NCBI GenBank assembly: GCA_036502105.1
Contig: DASXZE010000086.1
Location: forward strand, 1-5,140
Length of the DNA stretch: 5,140 bases
Direction of reading: 5' to 3'
Origin: Angelobacter sp036502105
GTDB taxonomy: Bacteria; Acidobacteriota; Terriglobia; Terriglobales; Acidobacteriaceae
A program made the position numbers and the translations under genes. The notes below the pieces were generated by a model. It worked only from the letters and a program-made list of their open reading frames with translations, ran no database searches and was not told the DNA's origin. Shown here in pieces: positions 1 through 5,042 of the stretch; the first letter of the stretch is position 1; each line of letters opens with the position of its first letter.

Positions 1-1
1 C

Positions 2-1333
2 ATTGCCATTGCGCAGGCCGGAGGACTGGGCATTGTTCATCGCAATCTTTCCATTGAGCAGCAGGCCGACGAAGTGGACAAGGTAAAACGCTCTGAGAGC
101 GGCATGATCATGGACCCAATCACGCTTTCTCCGGACCACAAAATTGCCGACGCGCTGGAACTGATGCGTCGCTACAAAATTTCTGGCGTGCCGGTGACCA
201 AGAATAAAAAGCTGGTCGGCATCCTCACCAATCGCGACCTGCGGTTTGAAACCCGCACAGATATTCTGATCAGCAAAATCATGACCAAGGACAATCTGAT
301 CACGGTCCCCGTGGGTACCACGCTGGAAGATGCGGAAAAAATTCTGCATGAGCATCGCGTGGAAAAGCTGCTGGTGGTTGACGACAAGTACAACCTCAAA
401 GGCCTGATCACGGTAAAAGATATTCAGAAAAAATTGAAATATCCCGGAGCGGCCAAAGACGAGCATGGTCGGCTGCGCGTGGGAGCGGCCATTGGTGCGA
501 CCGGCGATTTCCTGGAGCGCGCGCAAGAGATGGTGAAAGCAAAAGTGGACGTGCTGGCCATTGACAGCGCACACGGACATTCCAGCCGCGTGATTGACGC
601 GATCAAAATCATTAAATCCAAGCTGCCTGAAGTTGATTTGCTCGCCGGCAACGTGGGCACGCATGAAGGCGCTTGCGCTCTGGCCAAAGCCGGTGCGGAC
701 GCGATTAAAGTTGGCATCGGTCCAGGATCGATCTGCACCACGCGCATCGTCACCGGCGCTGGCGTGCCGCAGATTACCGCGATTGCTGAAGCAGCGCGCG
801 CCTGCCGTGACGCTGGCATTCCGGTGATCGCCGATGGCGGCATCAAGTTTTCTGGCGACATCAGCAAAGCCATTGCCGCCGGCGCAAGCGTGGTGATGAT
901 TGGATCGCTCTTTGCGGGAACAGAAGAGAGTCCGGGCGAAACCATTTTGTATCAAGGCCGGTCGTTCAAGTCTTACCGCGGCATGGGCTCGCTCTCTGCC
1001 ATGGCTGCGGGATCGAGCGAGCGCTACTCGCAGAGTGTGGAGGATTCTTCCACTGAGAATATGCGCGACGGCGAACGCAGCAGCGGCAACCGCGTGGACA
1101 AACTTGTGCCCGAAGGAATTGAAGGCCGTGTGCCGTATCGGGGCACACTGTCTGAGATGGTTTACCAGCTTGTGGGTGGCGTGCGTTCCGGCATGGGCTA
1201 TTGCGGCACCAAGACGATTCCTGAACTGCAACAGAAAGCCCGCTTCATACGCATCAGCGGCGCAGGACTGCGTGAGAGCCACGTGCATGACGTAATCATC
1301 ACCCGTGAAGCGCCGAACTACCGGCTGGAATAG
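2..1333 (+). CDS. guaB: Inosine-5'-monophosphate dehydrogenase, 5'-truncated by the window edge
   Basis: Catalyses the NAD-dependent oxidation of IMP to XMP, the committed step of GMP synthesis, in the cytoplasm. The frame is open from base 2, so the gene begins outside the window; the internal GTG at 74 is not the start. The visible 443 residues open with the barrel segment IAIAQAGGLGIVHRNLS. A CBS-domain pair follows (about residues 40-150 of the visible part), then the barrel resumes at GRLRVGAAIG. The NAD-contacting DSAHGHS begins at residue 188. The catalytic loop GPGSICTTR has its cysteine codon at 734-736 (residue 245). Further on come IADGGIKFSGD, YRGMGSL and the mobile flap with EGRVPYRG, then GGVRSGMGYCG. 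Adding 60 residues places both the DSAHGHS Asp and the Cys at E. coli numbering (248 and 305), so about 60 residues are missing. The 3' end is intact. The VanZ-like gene follows 11 nt downstream. Confidence 0.98.
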   Translation: MAIAQAGGLGIVHRNLSIEQQADEVDKVKRSESGMIMDPITLSPDHKIADALELMRRYKISGVPVTKNKKLVGILTNRDLRFETRTDILISKIMTKDNLITVPVGTTLEDAEKILHEHRVEKLLVVDDKYNLKGLITVKDIQKKLKYPGAAKDEHGRLRVGAAIGATGDFLERAQEMVKAKVDVLAIDSAHGHSSRVIDAIKIIKSKLPEVDLLAGNVGTHEGACALAKAGADAIKVGIGPGSICTTRIVTGAGVPQITAIAEAARACRDAGIPVIADGGIKFSGDISKAIAAGASVVMIGSLFAGTEESPGETILYQGRSFKSYRGMGSLSAMAAGSSERYSQSVEDSSTENMRDGERSSGNRVDKLVPEGIEGRVPYRGTLSEMVYQLVGGVRSGMGYCGTKTIPELQQKARFIRISGAGLRESHVHDVIITREAPNYRLE

Positions 1334-1344
1334 GCAGGCGAGAT

Positions 1345-1839
1345 TTGTCATCGTCAGCGATTGATCGGCAGGTTCCTGCTTCACCTCAGCGCAAATTGCG
1401 GGCGTGGATCCCCACGCTCCTCTGGCTGTGCGTGCTGGCCATCTTTTCCACTGACCTGTTTTCAGCGGAACACACCGGCAGCATTCTGGCGAGAATATTG
1501 GACACGCTCTTTCCTCATCTCTCCGCGGAATGGTTTGAGCGGATTCATTTTCTCGTCCGCAAGTCAGCGCACTTCTGCAGCTATGGATTGCTCGGCGCAT
1601 TTTCTTTTTTCTCCTGGCGCGCCACTTTCCCCGCGCCCGTGCGATGGAGACTTCTCTGGGCCACTCTGGGATTACTCACAGCCTTCGCCGGCGGCAGCAT
1701 GGACGAATTTCACCAGAGCTTTGTACCATCACGCACCAGCAGCTTTCATGACGTGATGATTGATACCGTTGGTGGACTGTTCTTTCAGTTAGTGATTGCA
1801 TTGTGGCTGACGCGGAAAGCATCATCGCGGCAAGCGTAA
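1345..1839 (+). CDS. VanZ-like family membrane protein
   Basis: A 164-aa protein with the VanZ-like domain layout. Hydrophobic segments lie at about residues 21-40, 76-92, 101-117 and 137-156. They are interleaved with the family's polar signature: R72-K73-x2-H76 before the second segment, D120-E121-F-H-Q124 after the third, then F126-V-P-S-R130 and D136/D140. The molecular role is not settled for most members; the founder, VanZ, gives low-level teicoplanin resistance, and that should not be assumed here. The start is TTG at 1345. It is the first plausible initiator after an in-frame TGA at 1306, no ATG or GTG occurs before the first membrane segment, and a purine-rich aggcaggcgaga lies just upstream. 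The 11-nt gap from guaB suggests co-transcription and perhaps translational coupling. No promoter is visible between them. The family call is strong; the exact start is less certain. Confidence 0.86.
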   Translation: MSSSAIDRQVPASPQRKLRAWIPTLLWLCVLAIFSTDLFSAEHTGSILARILDTLFPHLSAEWFERIHFLVRKSAHFCSYGLLGAFSFFSWRATFPAPVRWRLLWATLGLLTAFAGGSMDEFHQSFVPSRTSSFHDVMIDTVGGLFFQLVIALWLTRKASSRQA

Positions 1840-1845
1840 TTTGTC

Positions 1846-1927
1846 TTACCGCAACGGACGCCAAGGTCGGTACGGTTGAAGTTTTCAATTTTCTTTTCCT
1901 CTGCGTCCTCTGCGTTCTTTGCGGTAA
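1846..1927. repeat. Imperfect inverted repeat with tandem ctctgcgtc-type motif
   Basis: Two 21-nt arms, 1846-1866 and 1907-1927, are inverted complements at 17 of 21 positions; the outer nine (ttaccgcaa / ttgcggtaa) match perfectly. The right arm continues inward as a short tandem motif, ctctgcgt-cctctgcgt-tctttgcgg (about 1899-1924). Motifs of this ctctgcgtcctctgcgttctttgcgg type are, from memory, widespread short dispersed intergenic repeats in several bacterial phyla. The left arm starts 7 nt after the VanZ-like stop codon, so the element could form a hairpin in that mRNA and serve as a 3' end, although no T-run follows on the plus strand. The inverted repeat is seen directly; its membership in a dispersed family is inference. 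Confidence 0.6.
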
Positions 1928-1942
1928 ATTCTCATTCCTCGC

Positions 1943-1978
1943 AAAAAGCAATAACCCCGCGCTTGTGCGCAGGGTTAT
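1943..1978 (-). terminator. Rho-independent terminator, minus strand
   Basis: Bases 1951-1957 (ataaccc) pair with 1972-1978 (gggttat). After one C/A mismatch, 1959-1962 pair with 1967-1970 around a four-base loop, giving an 11-bp, largely GC-rich stem. On the minus strand the hairpin is followed by tgcTTTTTgc (T-run opposite 1943-1947). There is no comparable T-run on the plus side, which fixes the orientation. It lies 220 nt beyond the stop of the peptidase gene but directly downstream of the candidate small transcript, so it more likely ends that transcript. Confidence 0.7.
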
Positions 1979-2058
1979 CGGGTAGTCTGTTGGGATTGGC
2001 TGAAGGCGCGGAGGCCTTGTACGAATCGCAACTCGCTTAGGACTTAAAGACTCGCGCC

Positions 2059-2106
2059 TTAAGCCTCAGCCACCTCACATAAACCACTACAGTCAGAATT
2101 CTTCAT
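2059..2106 (-). CDS. Possible 15-aa leader or micro-peptide within the small transcript
   Basis: An ATG at 2106-2104 opens a 15-codon frame, MKNSDCSGLCEVAEA, ending in TAA at 2059. A near-perfect Shine-Dalgarno, AAAGGAGG (AGGAGG at 2124-2119), lies upstream, but the spacing of 12 nt is longer than ideal. The last codons and the stop fall in the lower 5' arm of the 1998-2071 hairpin, so a translating ribosome would open the base of that structure. The peptide has two cysteines, no membrane segment and no recognisable motif. It may be a genuine micro-peptide or a leader, or the SD-like purine run may be part of an untranslated RNA. There is no downstream gene for a leader to control. Low confidence. 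Confidence 0.3.
   Translation of the reverse strand: MKNSDCSGLCEVAEA
2089..2101. repeat. 13-nt direct repeat, copy A (inside the small transcript)
   Basis: The sequence acagtcagaattc occurs here and, identically, at 2168-2180, a period of 79 bp. On the minus strand it reads gaattctgactgt. This copy lies within the possible micro-ORF, just after its start codon. Confidence 0.7.
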
Positions 2107-2139
2107 ATATAGGATCGCCCTCCTTTCCTGTGTAAACGC

Positions 2140-2168
2140 AGAATAGCGCTGGATAACTTAAAAGTCAA
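2140..2168 (-). promoter_or_regulatory. Sigma70-type promoter for the minus-strand small transcript
   Basis: On the minus strand, TTGACT (2168-2163) and TATTCT (2145-2140) are separated by exactly 17 nt. The -35 box matches the consensus at 5 of 6 positions and the -10 box at 4 of 6, which makes this the best promoter I can see in the window. It lies just past the stop of the peptidase gene (2199) and points away from it, towards the hairpin and terminator at 1943-2071. The -35 box abuts one copy of a 13-nt direct repeat. Confidence 0.6.
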
Positions 2169-2180
2169 CAGTCAGAATTC
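2168..2180. repeat. 13-nt direct repeat, copy B (abutting the -35 box)
   Basis: Identical to the copy at 2089-2101. On the minus strand its last base is the first base of the -35 hexamer TTGACT, so a protein bound here would sit at the promoter. It could be an operator pair, or the trace of a local duplication. Confidence 0.65.
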
Positions 2181-2198
2181 AATGATTTTCTCTGCATT

Positions 2199-3926
2199 TT
2201 ATTTGGCTGACGTTTTTTGCGCTCTGCTCGTCAACTTGTCCGCCGTAACAAACTTCGGCTCGATATCCGTCGGCACGCTCTTCAACCGCTCCAGCGCACT
2301 CTGCACCTCAGGACGCAGCATCATCTTCTCGCTCATCAGCTTTTTCGCTCCGGCATAATCGCCTGTGGCTTCCAGCGTGAGCAGTTCGTGATCCAGCCCT
2401 GCGACAGCGTCTTTGATCTTGCTCAGGTCCACGCTGAACGTGCCGTCTGCGTTGGCCACGAACGCGCCTTTATCCAGAAAATAATTGAATTGGACAGCCA
2501 TGCCCTTGGCGTGTGAATCCTGCAGACCAAAGCGCAGCGTGCGGAAAGACGACGCCAGATACGTGGTGTAGAGTTTGCGTTCGGCATCAGGGCCGTGCGG
2601 AAGCGGCGCCTGGATCTTTCCGGCAGCGGCCAGCGTCATGAGGTGTTGCAGCGCGAAGAGTCCGGTCACGTCGGCCTTGGCTTCTTCAATGGCGCTGTAA
2701 AGTTCCTTCAGCTCCAGCCGCGGATTCGTATCACGGCCGCCAATCTTGATCTGGTGCGGGCCAAGTCCATGCGTGAGTTCGTGAGCGACGATATGCGTAA
2801 AGAATAGTTCAAAGCTCAGATCCTGTTGCGCCGCGGGTTGCAGCACAACTTTTGAAATCGGCTGCAGCGTGGACTTGAATTTTGCCTCCTGAATATTCTT
2901 GAGCATCACGCGCTTGCTGCCTTTTTGCTGGACGACCTTATCGTCATTGGGCAGATTGTACGCCGCCGTCTGGACGCCATGGCTGCCATCGCCCGCGGCA
3001 AAAACTTCATTCACCACGCGGATCGGCGCCGCCGCTCCCAGCTTGGCCACGCGATACTGCGGATCTTCCGGCAAATTGTTTTCAATTTCCTGCAGGTGCT
3101 CGCCCAGGAACGCCAGCTTGGCAGATTCCTTGTCGTCGCGCACGTTGATATAAGCCTCAAACGCTGCCTTGTAACCAAATAGCTCGTCATTGTAGGTTTC
3201 GTAAGGGCCAATCGTTACGTCCACGGGCGCGTCCAGGTCCATCCATGCCATGTCGCTTTCAAAATAATCCTTGGAGCTGAAAGCGGCGGCGCGGGTAGTG
3301 AGAAACTTTTTGAGTGACGCATTGTCAGTGAGCGCGGCGGCTTCGTTCAGCAGCTTGGCGGCGCGATCCAGATCAGCTTTGTATTCCACGCTGTAAGGAA
3401 CCACCATGAGTTTCTTCCCGGCATCACGGCGGATGACAGTGAAAAATCCTTCAGCCTGGTCTTTCTCCTGCGGCGAAAGCGTCTTCACCCACGCCTCAAA
3501 CTCTTCCTTGGTCATGTCCGCAGGATAAAAATTTGCGCCCGCCGGTTTCTTCGCCGGAGCGCCGGGCAGAAAAACTTTGTGCTCGTCAATTTCAGACCAC
3601 GGACCTTTGTTGATCCAGAAATAATGCAGCCGTGCCCGCCCCAGCGGAGTCTTGTCCTGCTGCAGCTTCTGGTAAAGCGCCAGGTTGCCACTCCAGAACT
3701 GCTGCATAAATAGATGGTCAATCACGCGCCCGGCCTCCACCAGTTTGGCCAGAGCCTTCCTGTCCCCGGCAGAAAGCGCGGAGAGATCGACATCCAAAGG
3801 CGCAGGCGCAAAGCGCGCAGCCATGCGGTTAAGTTCAGCAGCGTCAGGCAGCGTAGGCGGAGCGGGAGTTTTTTGAGCTGTAGCCATGATGGTAGTTACC
3901 ACTAAGAAAACCAGGAGTCGGCGCAT
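2199..3926 (-). CDS. Secreted M49-like zinc metallopeptidase (dipeptidyl-peptidase III superfamily)
   Basis: A 575-aa protein that probably cleaves short peptides from the N-terminus using one zinc ion. Residues 1-17 look like a signal peptide (MRRLLVFLVVTTIMATA, with A-T-A before Q18), so it should be exported, unlike the classical cytosolic DPP III. The zinc site is H382-E-L-T-H386 with E383 as general base. A second motif, E414-E-A-K-A-D419, about 30 residues on matches the EECRAE/D-type motif of M49, where the second Glu (here E415) is the third ligand. Other conserved-looking blocks are HYFWINKGPW (101-110) and GPYETYNDELFGYKAAFEAY (240-259). Classical M49 has the hexapeptide HEXXGH; here it is a pentapeptide HEXXH, as I recall being described for the Caldithrix abyssi enzyme. 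A weak Shine-Dalgarno (gagga) lies about 12 nt before the ATG. The gene is divergent from the antitoxin gene. Family confidence is high; substrate is unknown. Confidence 0.88.
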   Translation of the reverse strand: MRRLLVFLVVTTIMATAQKTPAPPTLPDAAELNRMAARFAPAPLDVDLSALSAGDRKALAKLVEAGRVIDHLFMQQFWSGNLALYQKLQQDKTPLGRARLHYFWINKGPWSEIDEHKVFLPGAPAKKPAGANFYPADMTKEEFEAWVKTLSPQEKDQAEGFFTVIRRDAGKKLMVVPYSVEYKADLDRAAKLLNEAAALTDNASLKKFLTTRAAAFSSKDYFESDMAWMDLDAPVDVTIGPYETYNDELFGYKAAFEAYINVRDDKESAKLAFLGEHLQEIENNLPEDPQYRVAKLGAAAPIRVVNEVFAAGDGSHGVQTAAYNLPNDDKVVQQKGSKRVMLKNIQEAKFKSTLQPISKVVLQPAAQQDLSFELFFTHIVAHELTHGLGPHQIKIGGRDTNPRLELKELYSAIEEAKADVTGLFALQHLMTLAAAGKIQAPLPHGPDAERKLYTTYLASSFRTLRFGLQDSHAKGMAVQFNYFLDKGAFVANADGTFSVDLSKIKDAVAGLDHELLTLEATGDYAGAKKLMSEKMMLRPEVQSALERLKSVPTDIEPKFVTADKLTSRAQKTSAK

Positions 3927-3974
3927 ATGCGGTTAAATCCTCAGGAAAAGGATAACGCGAGGGCTGCAAGCTGT

Positions 3975-3982
3975 GCTAGAGT
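3975..3982 (+). promoter_or_regulatory. Possible extended -10 element for a near-leaderless antitoxin mRNA
   Basis: TGC-TAGAGT (TG at 3974-3975, hexamer 3977-3982) resembles an extended -10 box. It ends 6 nt before the antitoxin ATG at 3989, which would put the transcription start at or next to the start codon. No Shine-Dalgarno is visible before that ATG, and no good -35 box is seen. This is suggestive only. Confidence 0.3.
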
Positions 3983-3988
3983 CAGCCT

Positions 3989-4174
3989 ATGACTGCGAAA
4001 CAGGAAGCCCAGTCCTTGCTGGAACGGTTGCCGGAAAACTGCTCGATTGAGGACATTCAATACCACCTCTACGTCCTTGAAAAAGTGCGGAGCGGCCTTG
4101 CCGACGTGGAGCAAAATGGCGGCATTCCACAGGAAGAAGCTGAAGCTCGTTTGAACAAATGGCTCGCCGAGTAA
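3989..4174 (+). CDS. Small ParE-partner-type antitoxin
   Basis: A 61-aa, acidic, mostly helical protein (MTAKQEAQSLLERLPENCS at the start). Its pattern L-P-x-x-x-S-I-E-D-I-x-Y-x-L-Y-V-x-x-K-V-x-x-G-L, followed by a helical E-E-A-E-A-R-L-N-K-W-L tail, matches the short antitoxins usually encoded just before ParE/RelE-fold toxins. The expected role is to bind and neutralise the toxin and probably repress its own operon. The frame is intact to TAA. The toxin start codon at 4159 overlaps the last 16 nt in another frame, the usual coupled arrangement, but the toxin gene is a pseudogene. No clear Shine-Dalgarno precedes the ATG. I cannot assign a DNA-binding fold from the sequence alone. The family call rests on pattern memory and on the recognisable toxin remnant next to it. 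Confidence 0.75.
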   Translation: MTAKQEAQSLLERLPENCSIEDIQYHLYVLEKVRSGLADVEQNGGIPQEEAEARLNKWLAE

Positions 4175-4442
4175 TCTGATCTTCCCGCGCGCTTGCGGAT
4201 GTGGAATCGATCTCCGCTTACATTGCATCTGACTCTCCCGCCTACGCAAAAATTGTTGTAAAAGATCGTAAAGCTTACGCGCCAACTGCGTGAATTTCCT
4301 AATCTCGGCCGGGGAAGTGCCTGAATTTCAGGATCCCACCATTCGCGAATTAATTTCGTACGGCTAGCGGATCATCTATAAGGTCGAAGAAACAGAAATC
4401 ATAATTGCCAGCGTCATTCACGGGAAGCGAAACCTGGGCTAG
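4159..4442 (+). pseudogene. parE: Decayed ParE-family toxin gene
   Basis: Read across three frames, this 284-nt stretch spells a near full-length ParE toxin of about 94 residues (the family is usually 90-105). Frame starting at 4159: MARRVI-stop-SSRALADVESISAYIA, on to AYAKIVVKDRK. Frame from 4271: KLTRQLREFPNLGR. Frame from 4317: VPEFQDPTIRELISYG-stop-RIIYKVEE, ending IIIASVIHGKRNLG with TAG at 4440. Lesions: TGA at 4177 where a Trp codon is expected, one extra A in the run at 4270-4272, one extra G in the run at 4311-4314, and TAG at 4365 where a Tyr is expected. Removing one A and one G restores a continuous frame (for example LGREVPEF) apart from the two stops. An active ParE would poison gyrase or a related target; this copy cannot encode a full product. 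Homopolymer shifts could be sequencing errors, but two nonsense codons argue for real decay. Confidence 0.85.
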
Positions 4443-4525
4443 CTGTTGCCCAATCCGCAATCAAGTTCCTCGTGCTCGCTATGACATTCTTACTCTATCG
4501 TTCAACCAAATTCCTTCACGTAGAA

Positions 4526-4541
4526 ACGTAGCACGCTACGT
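4526..4541. repeat. Short palindrome acgtag-cacg-ctacgt at the 3' end of the Cys3His gene
   Basis: A 6-bp perfect stem (4526-4531 with 4536-4541) around a four-base loop, 8 nt past the stop codon of the minus-strand gene. A further direct copy of acgtag precedes it at 4518-4523. On the minus strand the stem is followed by ttctacg, a poor T-run, so it is at most a weak terminator. Similar acgtag/ctacgt palindromes may be dispersed repeats in this type of genome; that is inference. Confidence 0.4.
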
Positions 4542-4548
4542 CTCCTGC

Positions 4549-4932
4549 TCAACCCCGCGAATCCTTCAAGGGTAGTGCCGCACGTTGGCGCAACGCCATC
4601 GACGCATCTTCCAGCTTCAGCAGCAACTCCCCCGCATAATCCTCGTCAATCCGGTCTTGCCATAATGCCTGCGCCACATCGCTAATGGCCCGCTGCACGG
4701 TCTTCAAATCCACCAGCGGCGGCAGCGTATATTGCGCGCGCCTCCGTCGTTCAATGTCCGCCTGCTCCTGGTGTTTGTAGCATCGGTCAGTGTCTTTCAT
4801 GGCCGGGGCCTTGCACTGCTGCCCATTCCTGCGGAACCGCTGGCACCGCCGATAGTAGCCATACCGCTCCTCCACTATCTGGCCTTGTAACGCCTCTGTG
4901 CGACCGCCATTGCTGTCATGCATATCTTCCAT
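4549..4932 (-). CDS. Small Cys3His (putative zinc-binding) protein of unknown function
   Basis: I do not recognise a named family with certainty. From the ATG at 4932 the protein is 127 aa. It has one Cys/His cluster, C30-x9-C40-x10-C51-x2-H54, in the context RxxGxxCKAPAMKDTDRCYKH. This resembles the small 'CxxxxRxGxxCxxxA...CxxH' zinc-finger-like domains found in many orphan bacterial and phage proteins. An Arg-rich stretch follows (ERRRRAQY), then a C-terminal half predicted to be helical (DLKTVQRAISDVAQALWQDR... LLLKLEDASMALRQ). I chose ATG 4932 because GGAAAGG lies 8 nt upstream at good spacing. An in-frame GTG at 4968 would add 12 residues but has no Shine-Dalgarno. The frame is closed by a TAG further upstream. 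It could bind nucleic acid, but nothing proves this. The gene stands alone. Confidence 0.62.
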   Translation of the reverse strand: MEDMHDSNGGRTEALQGQIVEERYGYYRRCQRFRRNGQQCKAPAMKDTDRCYKHQEQADIERRRRAQYTLPPLVDLKTVQRAISDVAQALWQDRIDEDYAGELLLKLEDASMALRQRAALPLKDSRG

Positions 4933-4974
4933 CGCAATTGCCTTTCCATTCTGCCAACTTGCTCCCACCAGTTC

Positions 4975-5011
4975 AATTAGGATTCCAAAAGGGTTAGCGC
5001 ACCCATCCCAA
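4975..5011. repeat. Direct repeat copy 1, upstream of the Cys3His gene
   Basis: The first 24 nt (4975-4998, aattaggattccaaaagg plus gttagc) match 5043-5066 at 22 of 24 positions. After a diverged spacer, tcccaa (5006-5011) also matches at the same 68-bp offset. It lies 43 nt or more upstream of the preferred ATG of the minus-strand gene. Confidence 0.65.
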
Positions 5012-5042
5012 ATGGCATCCCTGGTCTACCCCCGTATCCGTT

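Larger units (their letters stand above)
1943..2133 (-). ncRNA. Candidate small structured RNA with its own promoter and terminator
   Basis: The predicted transcript is about 190 nt, from a start near 2133 (7 nt past the -10 box) to the T-run at 1943-1947. Its core is a long hairpin at 1998-2071. Bases 1998-2003 pair with 2066-2071, then 2004-2010 pair with 2053-2059 (13 bp in total, with a 6-base bulge at 2060-2065). Above this, 2012-2018 pair with 2046-2052 (one mismatch, one G-U on the minus strand), and a terminal 5-bp stem (2022-2026 with 2031-2035) closes a four-base loop. I do not recognise the family. The size suits a 6S-like or other stand-alone sRNA, but I could not fit the 6S closing-stem layout because the 5' end does not pair convincingly with the 3' end. 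No gene on this strand follows the terminator, which argues against a cis riboswitch. Promoter, hairpin and terminator are seen; the RNA itself is inference. Confidence 0.5.

Noticed and set aside
424..945. 173-codon open frame on the minus strand within guaB
   Set aside because: It is fully antisense to the well-supported IMP dehydrogenase reading frame, has a low-complexity Ala/Pro/Ser composition and no recognisable motif.
1676..1985. Open frames on both strands across the VanZ-like 3' end and the inverted repeat
   Set aside because: The minus frame (peptide with TQRTQR) is a translation of the ctctgcgtc repeat, and the plus frame overlaps the VanZ-like end with no start signal.
2005..2077. 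tRNA-Ser or tRNA-Leu remnant on the minus strand (gaggtggctgaggct and aaggcgcgag look like a D-arm region)
   Set aside because: There is no GTTCGANTC T-arm, no matching acceptor stem and no plausible anticodon loop. The bases are better explained by the long hairpin.
1943..2133. Firm assignment of the small transcript as 6S RNA
   Set aside because: Length and terminator fit, but I could not pair the 5' and 3' ends or identify the characteristic central bubble, so it is left as an unassigned candidate.
3927..3972. Promoter for the M49-like peptidase gene on the minus strand
   Set aside because: TATCCT can be picked out as a -10-like hexamer, but no acceptable -35 lies at 16-18 nt, so it is not reported as a feature.
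3941..4285. 114-codon minus-strand frame over the antitoxin and toxin remnant
   Set aside because: It is antisense to the recognisable antitoxin and ParE frames and has no family signal.
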